Shown here in pieces: positions 1-8,187 of a stretch of 64,000 bases of DNA. The notes beneath the pieces are model-generated. The model was not told the origin of the DNA. It saw only the letters and a list, made by a program, of their open reading frames with translations, and did not search any database. Within the stretch, counting starts at the first letter, position 1; each line of letters begins with the position of its first letter. The position numbers and the translations under genes are program-made. The stretch comes from Phreatobacter sp. GTDB taxonomy: Bacteria; Pseudomonadota; Alphaproteobacteria; Rhizobiales; Phreatobacteraceae. Location: NCBI RefSeq assembly GCF_027532945.1, contig NZ_JAPZTZ010000001.1:1-64000 (forward strand), written 5' to 3'.

Positions 1-232
1 CGGGCCACCACCCGGATGCTTGATCCAGGCCACCCAACGAACTCCACGCGAGCCGGCGGGCTTCGGCATCGAAGTCCGGTTCCGCGGGGTGACCCGCGGG
101 GCCAGGAGGCACGCTGCCTCCGCGCCTGACGGCGCTTCACCCCTCGCGCTTCCTCTCGGGGAGGGCGGGGACCGACGGAGAAAAACCCGGCCGGTGAGGC
201 GCGGGCCCGAAACGCCATGTCCGGAGGAGCCC

Positions 233-496
233 ATGACCCCCGACGAGCAGCGCGCCATCCGCCGCCATCTCCACAGCGCCGAGGGCGCGCATCTCCTCTG
301 CCGCCGCAAGGCCTGCCGCCGCGCCCGCGCCTGCCGGCTCGGCGACAGCTGCGCCAGCCGCCTCTATGCCAACGGCCTCTTCCCCGACAATCAGGAGCTC
401 ATGGCCCTGCACTTTGCCTATCTGCTGGAGCTCGCGGGCCATTGGAAGACGCTGCCGCGCCCCCCAAACGCAAAACGGGGCCCGAAGGCCCCGTGA
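233..496 (+). CDS. small Cys-containing hypothetical protein
   Basis: Encodes 87 residues. The start is the ATG at 233, preceded by a GGAGG at 223-227; a longer frame opens at 20 but has no such signal. Four Cys (23, 28, 34, 40) lie in a very Arg-rich stretch (CRRKACRRARACRLGDSC), which could bind a metal or nucleic acid; that is inference. The C-terminus (residues 60-87) is low in complexity, and its last codons overlap a strong hairpin that reads as a terminator for the opposite strand. I do not recognise the family. The gene is convergent with the secreted protein gene at 519-785. Confidence 0.55.
   Translation: MTPDEQRAIRRHLHSAEGAHLLCRRKACRRARACRLGDSCASRLYANGLFPDNQELMALHFAYLLELAGHWKTLPRPPNAKRGPKAP
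477..492 (-). terminator. Rho-independent terminator with UUCG loop
   Basis: A 6-bp GGGGCC/GGCCCC stem which, read on the minus strand, has a TTCG tetraloop and is followed by GTTTTG. It lies just past the stop of the minus-strand gene at 519-785. The same hairpin with the same GTTTTG tail recurs at 1589-1604. Confidence 0.7.
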
Positions 497-518
497 CAGC
501 ACGTCCTGCGCTTCGCCC

Positions 519-785
519 CTACTGGACCCGCGTCCGGCGCGTCACCGCGAAGTCGAGATTGCTCAGCGACAGCTGCATGGCCTCGCCGGCCGCATTGGTG
601 GTGCGGCAGGTCCAGCGGCCATCGGCGAGCGACAGCGCCGAGCAGGGCGCGAAGCCCTCCGCCTTCAGCACCAGGGCGATCATCCGCACCTCCTCGGAGG
701 TGGCGGCGCGGGCCGGCAGCTCGTCGGCCAGCGCCGGGGCGGCGAGGGCGGCGAGCAGGGCGAGAGAGGCGAGGGGCGCGCGCAT
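519..785 (-). CDS. small secreted protein, PepSY-like fold possible
   Basis: 88 residues with a Sec signal peptide (MRAPLASLALLAALAAPALA, cleavage near residue 20), so periplasmic or secreted. The mature part has the helix then strand pattern of PepSY-type proteins: a short helix with the GF(A)P turn near 44-47, then ADGRWTC and a final strand ending LDFAV. The two mature Cys (48 and 60) could form a disulfide. It starts 3 nt after the stop of the zinc-ribbon gene at 789-1277, so the two are probably co-transcribed and end at the hairpin at 477-492. The PepSY link is a weak inference from pattern. Confidence 0.6.
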   Translation of the reverse strand: MRAPLASLALLAALAAPALADELPARAATSEEVRMIALVLKAEGFAPCSALSLADGRWTCRTTNAAGEAMQLSLSNLDFAVTRRTRVQ

Positions 786-788
786 GGC

Positions 789-1277
789 TCAGGCTCCGCG
801 GCCGGGGACGGGTTCCAGCTCGCTCTCGCCGGCAATGCGCTCGAAGCTCTCGTCGGGGCTGCGGATGCGATATTGCATCCCGCCGTTCTCTGAGGGGCGC
901 AGCGCCACCACCACGAAGGGGGCGGCCGGCGGCCGGCGCGAGCCATAGGGGATGAGCAGCTTCACCCGCGACCCCACGGGGTAGCGCGGGCCGCCGACGA
1001 CGCTCACCGCGTCGGTGGTGGTCCAGTGGTGGTCGCAGGCGGCGCAGTGCCAGTCGTGCTCGATGGCGCGGGCGGTGCGGTGGCGCGAGCGCACCGGGGC
1101 GATGGGCAGCGGGCTGCCGCAGGCCGGGCAGCCGCCGGTGCGGTCGCCGGCACCGGTCGGGACGACGCGCACCTTGCCGGCCACGGGGGCCTGGGCAACG
1201 GGGTGGAACAGCGCCTCGGCGGCGCGCCATTGCTGGCGCTGGACGGCGGCGGGGCGGCGGTGGGTGGTGATGGCCAT
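789..1277 (-). CDS. zinc-ribbon hypothetical protein
   Basis: 162 residues with two CxxC knuckles, CPAC at 50-53 and CAAC at 78-81, the spacing of a treble-clef or zinc-ribbon fold. The C-terminal half (about residues 95-155) is a beta-rich segment with FVVVALRPSENGGMQYRI and SPDESFERIAGESEL. I recall such segments in short uncharacterised rhizobial proteins, but no function. It could bind nucleic acid or another protein. It lies directly upstream of the secreted protein at 519-785 on the same strand, in a two-gene unit. No signal peptide or membrane segment is visible. Confidence 0.6.
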   Translation of the reverse strand: MAITTHRRPAAVQRQQWRAAEALFHPVAQAPVAGKVRVVPTGAGDRTGGCPACGSPLPIAPVRSRHRTARAIEHDWHCAACDHHWTTTDAVSVVGGPRYPVGSRVKLLIPYGSRRPPAAPFVVVALRPSENGGMQYRIRSPDESFERIAGESELEPVPGRGA

Positions 1278-1588
1278 GACAAACCTTTCGCGCCGGGGCG
1301 CGGGACGAGGGCGCTCCGCACCGGGGGATCCGGCGGCGGGCGGGGAGGCGAGGCGGGCTGTCGGGCGTCGGGCCAGGCGCGGATGGCGCTGGGCGTCGGG
1401 CGGCGAGAAACCGGTCGGGCGGTCCTGCGGTCCGCGAAAGACGCGGCAAGGGGGCGGCAGGGGGACGGCGGGCGGAGGCCGAGGCTGGCCCGCGCGTCGA
1501 AGGCGGCATCATGCGCCCTCGCGCCGCTTTCTCCTAGCGATTGTTTCCAGGCGGCCTGTGGCGGGGCGCCGCGCCCCCGACGCAAAAC
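1278..1588. other. intergenic region, no gene seen
   Basis: About 310 very GC-rich bases between the zinc-ribbon gene and the rplS terminator. Open frames cross it on both strands but have no start signal and look like unselected GC-rich frames. It should hold the promoter of the 1277-519 unit; I could not pick out a convincing -35/-10 pair. Confidence 0.5.
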
Positions 1589-1604
1589 GGGGCCCGAAGG
1601 CCCC
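1589..1604 (-). terminator. rplS Rho-independent terminator
   Basis: Hairpin GGGGCC-TTCG-GGCCCC on the minus strand followed by GTTTTG, 31 bases past the rplS stop. It is identical in stem, loop and T-rich tail to the one at 477-492. Confidence 0.8.
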
Positions 1605-1634
1605 GTTCCGTCATGCTGGCAATGGCGAAAAGGC

Positions 1635-2009
1635 TCAGGCCTTCTCGGAGCGGTCCTGGCGCTCGGCGATGCGGGCCGACTTGCCGCGGCGATCGCGCAG
1701 GTAATAGAGCTTCGCGCGACGGACCTTGCCGCGGCGCACCAGCTTGATGGAGTCGATCGACGGGGAGTGCACCGGGAAGACGCGCTCGACGCCCTCGCCA
1801 TAGGAGATCTTGCGGACGGTGAAGCTCTCCATCAGGCCGCCGCCGGAGCGGGCGATGCAGACGCCCTCATAGGCCTGGACGCGGGTGCGGTCGCCTTCGC
1901 GGACCTTCACATTGACGATGACGGTGTCGCCGGGGGCGAATTCCGGGATCTGCTTGTCGCCGAGGACGCGGGCGGCCTCTTCGGCCTCGATGGTCTGGAT
2001 GAGGTTCAT
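1635..2009 (-). CDS. rplS: 50S ribosomal protein L19
   Basis: 124 residues, the usual bacterial L19 length plus a short charged C-terminal tail. Family hallmarks are visible: [16 protein letters not shown] near 24-39, [16 protein letters not shown] near 43-57, and [24 protein letters not shown] near the end. L19 sits at the 30S-50S interface of the ribosome. It is the last gene of the ffh-rpsP-rimM-trmD-rplS block but is separated from trmD by about 350 bases carrying two palindromic repeats, so it may have its own promoter or be expressed differently from trmD. Confidence 0.97.
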   Translation of the reverse strand: MNLIQTIEAEEAARVLGDKQIPEFAPGDTVIVNVKVREGDRTRVQAYEGVCIARSGGGLMESFTVRKISYGEGVERVFPVHSPSIDSIKLVRRGKVRRAKLYYLRDRRGKSARIAERQDRSEKA

Positions 2010-2197
2010 CGGTTCAATCCTTGTGGCCGGGCTTGGCCGGCATCTTGTTGGTCTTGGTTCCGAGGATGGGCCTTCAAAAGGCAGGCCCGCCGGAAGGCGG
2101 CTCGATAGTCGAAAAGGGAGGGATTGTCACGCGGATTCTGCCGCGGGGGAGGCAAAGGGATGGTTTGGCGTCGGAGATGCGTTGCACGGCCCAACTG

Positions 2198-2237
2198 CGT
2201 CCTTCGAGGCTCGCTGCGCTCGCACCTCAGGATGAGG
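2198..2237 (-). repeat. REP-like palindromic element, copy 1
   Basis: Contains CGTCCTTCGAGGCTCGC and GCGAGC arms and ends CCTCAGGATGAGG. Read on the minus strand it matches the 2298-2343 element except for a shorter centre. I recall this family as very common between genes in Rhizobiales chromosomes. Together with the next copy it forms an inverted pair 60 bases apart, able to fold into a large stem in the trmD-rplS transcript. Confidence 0.75.
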
Positions 2238-2297
2238 GAGGTGGTGGGTTGCAGGTGCGTCTGCAGCCAGACCCGTTTAATGCCAGGAACCCACATT

Positions 2298-2343
2298 CCT
2301 CATCCTGAGGTGCGAGCTCCGGAGGAGCGAGCCTCGAAGGACG
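2298..2343 (+). repeat. REP-like palindromic element, copy 2
   Basis: Begins CCTCATCCTGAGGTGCGAGC and ends GAGCCTCGAAGGACG, with TCCGGAG at its centre. It is the inverse of the 2198-2237 copy with a longer middle. It lies 20 bases past the trmD stop. Confidence 0.75.
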
Positions 2344-2363
2344 CGCTTGGGTTCTGCCATCCG

Positions 2364-3050
2364 CTATTGGCCGCGCTTTGCCCAGAGGTCCGGCCGCCGC
2401 TCCCGCGTGATCCGCTCGGCCTCGGCGCGCCGCCACCTGGCGACCTTCGCATGGTCGCCGGAGACCAGCACCTCGGGGATCGGCCGGCCCTCGAAGACCT
2501 GCGGGCGGGTGTAGTGCGGATATTCGAGCAGGCCGGTCTCGAAGCTCTCCTCCGAGCCGCTCTCGGCATGGCCCATGACGCCGGGGAGGAGCCGCACGAC
2601 GGCGTCGAGCAGCACCAGCGCGCCGAGCTCGCCGCCGGAGAGCACATAGTCGCCGATGGAGACCTCGGTGAGCCCGCGGGCCTCGATGACGCGCTCGTCG
2701 ACGCCCTCGAACCTTCCGCAGAGGATCACCGCGCCGGGGCCGGCGGCGAGGGTGCGGACATAGTCCTGGGTGAGGGGCCGGCCACGCGGCGACATGAAGA
2801 GCCGGGGGCGCGGGTCACCCTCGGGAGAGGCATGGTCGATGGCGCGGGCCACCACATCGGCCTTCATCACCATGCCGGGGCCGCCGCCCGCCGGCGTGTC
2901 GTCCACGGTGCGGTGCTTTCCGCTCGCGAAGTCGCGGAGGAGGTGGGTCTCGAGGGCCCAGGCCTCGCCCAGCGCCCGTCCGGCCAGCGACAGGCCGAGG
3001 GGGCCGGGGAACATCTCGGGGAAGAGGGTGATGACCGAGGCGCGGAACAT
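2364..3050 (-). CDS. trmD: tRNA (guanine37-N1)-methyltransferase
   Basis: 228 residues, near the usual length. TrmD uses S-adenosylmethionine to methylate G37 of tRNAs that read codons starting with C or G, preventing frameshifts. The SPOUT knot is clear: [15 protein letters not shown] at 109-123 and [15 protein letters not shown] at 131-145, followed by [16 protein letters not shown], the segment holding the catalytic and tRNA-contacting residues. It starts 9 bases after the rimM stop on the same strand, so the two are co-transcribed in the conserved order. The next gene in the block, rplS, is moved away by an insertion of repeats. Confidence 0.97.
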   Translation of the reverse strand: MFRASVITLFPEMFPGPLGLSLAGRALGEAWALETHLLRDFASGKHRTVDDTPAGGGPGMVMKADVVARAIDHASPEGDPRPRLFMSPRGRPLTQDYVRTLAAGPGAVILCGRFEGVDERVIEARGLTEVSIGDYVLSGGELGALVLLDAVVRLLPGVMGHAESGSEESFETGLLEYPHYTRPQVFEGRPIPEVLVSGDHAKVARWRRAEAERITRERRPDLWAKRGQ

Positions 3051-3059
3051 GGCCCGCCC

Positions 3060-3596
3060 TCAGTCGCGGTCTTCAGGGTCGCGCGGCGTGTCCTCGAGCA
3101 GGCCCGGCGGCGGGTCGATGACGAGCTTGCCCGCCGCGATGTCCACCACGGGCACCACGGCCTTGGTGAAGGGGATCATCACCGCCTTCTGGCCCTTGCG
3201 GGCGACATCGATGACGTCCCCCGCGCCGAAGTCGAAGATCGCCGTCACCGTGCCGACGGCCTCGCCGGTGACGGTCTCGACCTTCAGGCCGATGAGGTCG
3301 GCATGGAGGAACTCGTCCTCACCGTCGGCGGGGGGAATGCGGTCGCGCGGCACGAAGAGCTGGAGGTTGGTCACCGCCTCGGCCGCGTCGCGATCCTTCA
3401 GTTCGGCGACGCGGGCGATCAACACCTCGCCGGCGGGCCGCAGCGACTGGACGGTGAAGAGCCGCCCGTCGCGGGATTGGAGGGGCGAGTAGTCGCCGAT
3501 GGCGGCGGGGTCCTGGGTGTAGGACTTGACGCGCACCTCACCGCGCACCCCGTGCGGGGCGCCGAACTTGGCGACGAGGACGAGGTCGGTGGACAT
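3060..3596 (-). CDS. rimM: 16S rRNA-processing protein RimM
   Basis: 178 residues. RimM binds ribosomal protein S19 and helps mature the 3' domain of 16S rRNA. The N-terminal barrel shows LVAKFGAPHGVRGEVRVKSY (about 6-25) and the C-terminal PRC-barrel shows IGLKVETVTGEAVGTV and MIPFTKAVVPVVDIAAGKLVI. It lies between rpsP and trmD as in most proteobacteria. The 129-base gap to rpsP contains a palindrome related to the REP elements downstream of trmD. Confidence 0.96.
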   Translation of the reverse strand: MSTDLVLVAKFGAPHGVRGEVRVKSYTQDPAAIGDYSPLQSRDGRLFTVQSLRPAGEVLIARVAELKDRDAAEAVTNLQLFVPRDRIPPADGEDEFLHADLIGLKVETVTGEAVGTVTAIFDFGAGDVIDVARKGQKAVMIPFTKAVVPVVDIAAGKLVIDPPPGLLEDTPRDPEDRD

Positions 3597-3617
3597 GGGG
3601 CCTCGATACGGCGGGAT

Positions 3618-3661
3618 GCGTCCTTCGGCGCCCGTCGCATACGGCGGGCCTCGAAGGACGC
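3618..3661. repeat. REP-related palindrome between rpsP and rimM
   Basis: GCGTCCTTCG at 3618-3627 is repeated inverted as CGAAGGACGC at 3652-3661, enclosing a GC-rich centre. The outer arms match those of the elements at 2198-2343, so this is a diverged or shortened member of the same family, in the leader between two essential genes. Confidence 0.65.
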
Positions 3662-3725
3662 GGGCGGCCTCCGCATCAGGCGAAGGGCGGGAGCCGGCGG
3701 AGGCGAACCCCCGCCGGCGGGATCA

Positions 3726-4076
3726 TCAGGCCTCGGCGGACTCGCCGGCCTTCTGGGCCTTCGCGGCGGCACGCTCCTCGGCGCGCTTGCCGGGCTTGGC
3801 CTTCTCCGGGTTGTTGCGCGGGGCGCGCTTCAGCAGGCCCTCGGCGTCGAAGAAGCGGGCGACGCGGTCGGTCGCCTGGGCGCCCTTGGCGAGCCAGGCC
3901 TTGGCGGCCTCGACGTCGAGCTCGTAGCGCTTCTGGTCCTTGCCGAGCATCGGGTTGTAGGTGCCGATCTTCTCGATGAAGCGGCCGTCGCGCGGGGCGC
4001 GGGCGTCGGCAACGACGATCTGGTAGAACGGGCGCTTCTTGGTGCCGCGGCGGGCGAGGCGGATCTTGAGCGACAT
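3726..4076 (-). CDS. rpsP: 30S ribosomal protein S16
   Basis: 116 residues. The conserved core (about residues 1-85) begins [20 protein letters not shown], then [15 protein letters not shown] and a helix around [18 protein letters not shown]. The Ala/Lys-rich C-terminal tail is the extension usual in alphaproteobacteria. S16 is needed for 30S assembly. It follows ffh by 45 bases on the same strand and precedes rimM, the classic order. Confidence 0.97.
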   Translation of the reverse strand: MSLKIRLARRGTKKRPFYQIVVADARAPRDGRFIEKIGTYNPMLGKDQKRYELDVEAAKAWLAKGAQATDRVARFFDAEGLLKRAPRNNPEKAKPGKRAEERAAAKAQKAGESAEA

Positions 4077-4121
4077 GGGATACTCCGGTGGGTCGTTCGT
4101 GATGGAAGGGTGAGGGGCCGG

Positions 4122-5657
4122 CTATTTCTTCTTGCCGAAGGGGAAGCCGGGAAGGCCGGGAAGCTTGGGGCCGCCGCCGAGGCCGGGGAAACCCTGGGGC
4201 AGGCCGCCCGGCATTCCGGGCGGCAGCGACGGCATCTTGTCGGGCAGCCCGCCGGGCATCTTCTTTTGAAGCTCGGCGAGCATTTCCGGCGTCGGCTGCG
4301 GCATGCCGCCGCCGAGCCCGAACATGTTGGCGAGGCCCGCCATGGGGCCGCGCTTTCCCTGGGCGCCGCCCATGGCCTTCATCATGTCGGCCATGCCACG
4401 GTGCATCTTCAGGAGCTTGTTGACGTCTTCCGGCTGGGTGCCGGAGCCGCGGGCGATGCGGCGGCGACGCTTGCCGTCGATCTCCTTGGGGTTGCGGCGT
4501 TCCCATGGGGTCATGGCGTGGATGATGGCGCGCTGGCGCTTGATCACCTTGTCGTCCATGGCGCCGGAGATCTGCTTCTGCATGTTCTTGACGCCGGGCA
4601 GCATGCCCATCAGGCCCTGCATGCCGCCAATCTTCAGCATCTGGTCGAGCTGGTCGCCGAGGTCGTCCAGGTTGAACTGGCCCGACTGCATGCGCTTGGC
4701 GATCGCCATGCCCTTTTCGGCATCGATCGATTCCGCGGCCTTCTCGACGAGCGAGACGATGTCGCCCATGCCGAGGATGCGGCCGGCGATGCGCTGGGGA
4801 TGGAAGTCCTCCAGGCCGTCCATCTTTTCCGACGTGCCTAGCAGCTTGATCGGCTTGCCGGTGACGGCGCGCATGGAGAGCGCCGCGCCGCCGCGGCCGT
4901 CGCCATCGACGCGGGTGAGCACCACGCCCGTGACATTGACGCGGCCGGTGAAGGAGCGGGCGACGTTGACGGCGTCCTGGCCGGTGAGGCTGTCGACGAC
5001 CAGCAGCGTCTCGTGCGGGCGGGCGACCTTCTCGACCTCGGCCACCTCGATCATGAGGGCCTCGTCGACATGGGTGCGGCCGGCCGTGTCGAGCATGACG
5101 ACGTCGTAGCCGCCGAGCCGGCCCGCCTCGATGGCGCGGCGCGCGATCTGCACCGGCGTCTGGCCGGCGACGATGGGCAGCGTGTCGACGCCGATCTGCT
5201 GGCCGAGGACGGCGAGCTGTTCCATCGCCGCGGGGCGACGGGTGTCCAGCGAAGCCATCAGCACCTTCTTCTTCTGGCGGTCGAAGAGGCGCTTTGCGAT
5301 CTTGGCGGTGGTGGTGGTCTTGCCCGAGCCCTGAAGGCCGACCATCAGGATCGGCACCGGCGGCACGGCCTGGAGGTCGATGGCGACGCCCTCGGAGCCG
5401 AGCGTATCGACGAGCGTGTCGTGGACGATCTTCACGACCATCTGGCCGGGGGTCACCGACTTGATGACCTCGGCGCCGATGGCGCGGTCACGCACCTTGT
5501 CGGTGAAGGAGCGCACGACCTCGAGCGCGACATCCGCCTCAAGCAGGGCGCGGCGCACCTCGCGCATCGCCTCCTGGACATCGGCTTCGCTCAGCGCGCC
5601 GCGGCCCTTGAGGCGGTCGAGGATGCCGGACAGTCGTGTCGACAGGCCTTCGAACAT
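4122..5657 (-). CDS. ffh: signal recognition particle protein Ffh
   Basis: 511 residues from the ATG at 5657 (MFEGLSTRL); a frame extending to 5849 adds 64 residues unlike any Ffh, so the shorter start is chosen. Ffh binds 4.5S RNA and signal sequences and docks with FtsY to target membrane proteins. An N domain is followed by the GTPase domain with P-loop GLQGSGKTTTTAK (107-119), DTAGRTH and TRVDGDGRGG. The Met-rich M domain (about 300-430) contains RIARGSGT, the RNA-binding element. The C-terminus is an unusual run of about 60 Gly/Pro/Met/Leu-rich residues with repeated LPG and MPG steps. First gene of the block. Confidence 0.97.
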   Translation of the reverse strand: MFEGLSTRLSGILDRLKGRGALSEADVQEAMREVRRALLEADVALEVVRSFTDKVRDRAIGAEVIKSVTPGQMVVKIVHDTLVDTLGSEGVAIDLQAVPPVPILMVGLQGSGKTTTTAKIAKRLFDRQKKKVLMASLDTRRPAAMEQLAVLGQQIGVDTLPIVAGQTPVQIARRAIEAGRLGGYDVVMLDTAGRTHVDEALMIEVAEVEKVARPHETLLVVDSLTGQDAVNVARSFTGRVNVTGVVLTRVDGDGRGGAALSMRAVTGKPIKLLGTSEKMDGLEDFHPQRIAGRILGMGDIVSLVEKAAESIDAEKGMAIAKRMQSGQFNLDDLGDQLDQMLKIGGMQGLMGMLPGVKNMQKQISGAMDDKVIKRQRAIIHAMTPWERRNPKEIDGKRRRRIARGSGTQPEDVNKLLKMHRGMADMMKAMGGAQGKRGPMAGLANMFGLGGGMPQPTPEMLAELQKKMPGGLPDKMPSLPPGMPGGLPQGFPGLGGGPKLPGLPGFPFGKKK

Positions 5658-5936
5658 GATCGCTCCAACCAGCATTTCCGGGGGACCCCGAAAATGGTCC
5701 CGGGCACCGCGGACCGCAACGCAATTCGCGCCCGAGGGCGCATCCTGCGCTGTCGGGCGGGAGCCTCCGGGGTCTGGCCCCGGTCGGCGGGTTGGGTCTC
5801 GGATGAACGAGAGTGCGGTGGCGATAGAGCGGGAGGCGCGGAAAGTCAAGGAATTGCGGGCCGCTGCACGGCATGCCCGTGGCAGAATGAGCCACGAATC
5901 TGCTCTACCCCAAAAGGCGTCGCACGGATCCGCCCC

Positions 5937-6626
5937 TTGGAAACCTCACTTTACCTCCCCGTCAAAACCTATCTCGAAGGCCTCGGCTTCACCGTGAAGG
6001 GCGAGGTGATGGGCTGCGACCTCGTCGCCCTGTCCGAGGGCGAGCCGGTCGCCGTGGTCATCGGCGAGCTCAAGCAGAGCTTCACCCTCGATCTCGTGCT
6101 GCAGGCGGTGGACCGCGCCAGCGCGGCGGATGAGGTCTGGCTCGCGGTGAAGGCTTCGACCCGCGGCAAGGGACGCGAGCGCGACCGGCGGGTGCTGAAG
6201 CTGTGCCGGCTCTGCGGCTTCGGACTTCTGACCGTTCTGCCCATGGGCGGCGTCGAGGTGCTGGTGGAGCCCGTGCCCTGGACGCCGCGGCGTGACGCCA
6301 AGCGCCGCTCCCGCCTCGTCGCCGAGCATCGTCGCCGCCGTGGCGATCCGGCGACCGGCGGCTCAACCCGCAAGCCCATCATGACCGCCTATCGCCAGCG
6401 GACGCTGGCCATGGCGCAGGCGCTGTCCGGCGGGCCGCAGCGGCCGCGCGACCTCAAGACCCTCGCGCCCGACGCTCCGGCCATCCTCGCCCGCAACGTC
6501 TATGGCTGGTTCGAGCGGGTTGACCGCGGTCTCTACGGCCTGTCGGCTGCCGGCCACGCGGCGCTCGCCACCTGGCGCGCCCATCCCTCCGCCGCGGGCC
6601 TTTTCGAGGCGGCGCCAGCGGGCTGA
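5937..6626 (+). CDS. DUF2161 PD-(D/E)XK nuclease-like protein
   Basis: 229 residues from the TTG at 5937. The family typically opens with METSLYLPVK, and here the codon before ETSLYLPVK is TTG with no ATG or GTG nearby, so an alternative start is likely. Residues 17-50 hold the PD-(D/E)XK-type pattern: D28 in GCDLVAL and E44-L45-K46 in IGELKQ. The C-terminal half (about 140-229) has a winged-helix look, ending FERVDRGLYGLSAAGHAAL. DUF2161 proteins are annotated as possible nucleases or phosphodiesterases, with no established substrate. Transcribed divergently from ffh. Confidence 0.75.
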   Translation: METSLYLPVKTYLEGLGFTVKGEVMGCDLVALSEGEPVAVVIGELKQSFTLDLVLQAVDRASAADEVWLAVKASTRGKGRERDRRVLKLCRLCGFGLLTVLPMGGVEVLVEPVPWTPRRDAKRRSRLVAEHRRRRGDPATGGSTRKPIMTAYRQRTLAMAQALSGGPQRPRDLKTLAPDAPAILARNVYGWFERVDRGLYGLSAAGHAALATWRAHPSAAGLFEAAPAG

Positions 6627-6632
6627 CAGGCC

Positions 6633-7046
6633 TCAGCCGCGCCGGCACACCTGGGAGAGGTCGGCGAAGCTCCTGGCGATGGCCTCCTCGGAGCGGGCGA
6701 TCATCCGCCGACCGCCGGCACTGTGGCAGTCCCAGCGGAAGCCGGCGCGCCGGGCGAGTGAGCGGCGGAACTCGGCCGCGAGGATGCTCATGCTCTGCGG
6801 CGTGACGCAGCCTGCCGCCGTCCGCCGGAACCGCGCCTCGAGGCGCGGCGGCCGCCCGCAGGCCTTCAGGAAGGTCTCCAGCAGCGCATAGGAATCGACG
6901 CGCCGCATCACCTCGCCGCGCTGATGGTCGGTCAGCATGTCGAAGCTATATCCGGACGACTGGGCCGCGGCGGGCTTCGTCGTGACGAGCGCGAGCGCAA
7001 TAAGGCCGGCGAGAGAGGCGATGGGGAGGAGGGAGAATCGGCGCAT
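6633..7046 (-). CDS. secreted four-cysteine hypothetical protein
   Basis: 137 residues with a signal peptide (hydrophobic 4-21, probable cleavage after the AAA before QSS near 28). The mature domain has four Cys (63, 80, 107, 134), enough for two disulfides, and is rich in Arg and Ala helices. I do not recognise a family. It ends 6 bases from the end of the DUF2161 gene, tail to tail, and starts divergently from ispA. Location would be periplasm or outside; function unknown. Confidence 0.65.
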   Translation of the reverse strand: MRRFSLLPIASLAGLIALALVTTKPAAAQSSGYSFDMLTDHQRGEVMRRVDSYALLETFLKACGRPPRLEARFRRTAAGCVTPQSMSILAAEFRRSLARRAGFRWDCHSAGGRRMIARSEEAIARSFADLSQVCRRG

Positions 7047-7169
7047 GACGGGGGACGTGTGAAGCGGCGGTACTCTAGCGCCGTCGTGTCCCTCGGCAAG
7101 CTGCCGACTTGACGCGAGGCCGCCCCTCCGCCACGGCTCGGCGGGTCAGCATCAATCCCCGGCCCGCCC

Positions 7170-8096
7170 ATGTCCTCATCCCTCCTCGACCAGCGCCTCG
7201 CCGCCGCCGCGCGCCTCGTCGAGGCCGAGCTCGAACGCTTGCTGGCCGACTCCGTCCTGCCAGGCGAGTTCGACCGGCCGCAGCGGTTGCTCGCGGCCAT
7301 GCGCCACGCGGTGCTCGCCGGCGGCAAGCGGCTGCGGCCTTTCCTCGTCATCGAGAGCGCCGCGCTATTCGGCATCGCGCCGGAGCGGGCCGTGGCCGCC
7401 GCAGCCGCGCTGGAGCTCGTCCACTGCTATTCGCTCGTCCATGACGACCTGCCGGCCATGGACGACGACGATCTGCGCCGCGGTCGTCCGACCGTCCACC
7501 GTGCCTATGACGAGGCCACAGCCATCCTCGTCGGCGATGCGCTGCAGACGCTGGCCTTCGAGGTCATGGGCGGGGCGTCCCATGCCGACCCGGCGGTGCG
7601 GGCCGAACTCACCGTGCTGCTCGCCCGCGCCTCGGGGCTCGGCGGCATGGCCGGCGGCCAGATGCTCGACCTCGCGGCGGAAGGCCGCTTCGATGGCGGC
7701 ACGCCGCTCGCCCTCGCCGAGGCCGAGATCCGCCGCCTTCAGGCGATGAAGACCGGCGCGCTGATCCGCTTCGCCTGCCTCGCGGGTGCCGTGCTCGGCC
7801 GGGCCGATGCGGCAAGGCGCGAGGCCCTCGTCGCCTATGGCGAGACCATCGGCCTCGCCTTCCAGATCGCCGACGATCTCATCGACCTGGAGGGCGACGC
7901 GGCCCTCGCTGGCAAGGCTACCGGCAAGGACGCGGCGCGGGGCAAGGGCACCCTCGTCTCGCTGCGCGGCGCCGACTGGGCCCGCGACGAACTGACGCGC
8001 CTCGTGGCCGCCGCCGCGGCCCATCTTGAGCCCTTCGGCGCCGCCGCCGCAGCGCTCGACGCCACCGCCCGCTTCATCGCCGAGCGCGAGGTCTGA
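7170..8096 (+). CDS. ispA: farnesyl diphosphate synthase
   Basis: 308 residues, the length of bacterial short-chain trans-prenyltransferases. It condenses isopentenyl diphosphate with dimethylallyl and geranyl diphosphate to make C15 farnesyl diphosphate, feeding quinone, hopanoid and undecaprenyl synthesis. First Asp-rich motif DDLPAMDDDDLRRGRPT at 92-108 and second QIADDLIDLEGD near 232-243 bind the Mg-diphosphates. GGKRLRPFLV at 51-60 is the IPP-binding strand. The HCYSLVHDDLP context resembles FPP synthases; a geranylgeranyl product cannot be excluded from sequence alone. It stands alone, without xseB or dxs next to it. Confidence 0.9.
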   Translation: MSSSLLDQRLAAAARLVEAELERLLADSVLPGEFDRPQRLLAAMRHAVLAGGKRLRPFLVIESAALFGIAPERAVAAAAALELVHCYSLVHDDLPAMDDDDLRRGRPTVHRAYDEATAILVGDALQTLAFEVMGGASHADPAVRAELTVLLARASGLGGMAGGQMLDLAAEGRFDGGTPLALAEAEIRRLQAMKTGALIRFACLAGAVLGRADAARREALVAYGETIGLAFQIADDLIDLEGDAALAGKATGKDAARGKGTLVSLRGADWARDELTRLVAAAAAHLEPFGAAAAALDATARFIAEREV

Positions 8097-8187
8097 GGCG
8101 GGCGGCAGCCTCCCGCTCCCTCGCCTTGACTCGCTCGCGGCCCGCCACCAGCATCCCGGCTTCGTTTTACGGGGTAGGGGTTTGGCG

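Larger units (their letters stand above)
2010..2363. other. trmD-rplS spacer filled by palindromic repeats
   Basis: 354 bases between two normally adjacent genes. The only structure I see is the inverted pair of REP-like elements listed separately; open frames across it just translate the repeats. No gene is supported. Confidence 0.6.

Noticed and set aside
418-1512. 364-residue minus-strand frame
   Set aside because: Pro/Arg-rich, crosses the zinc-ribbon and signal-peptide genes in another frame, and has no start signal.
2124-4841. 905-residue plus-strand frame
   Set aside because: It runs opposite trmD, rimM, rpsP and ffh, which are certain, and its sequence is low-complexity with no domain.
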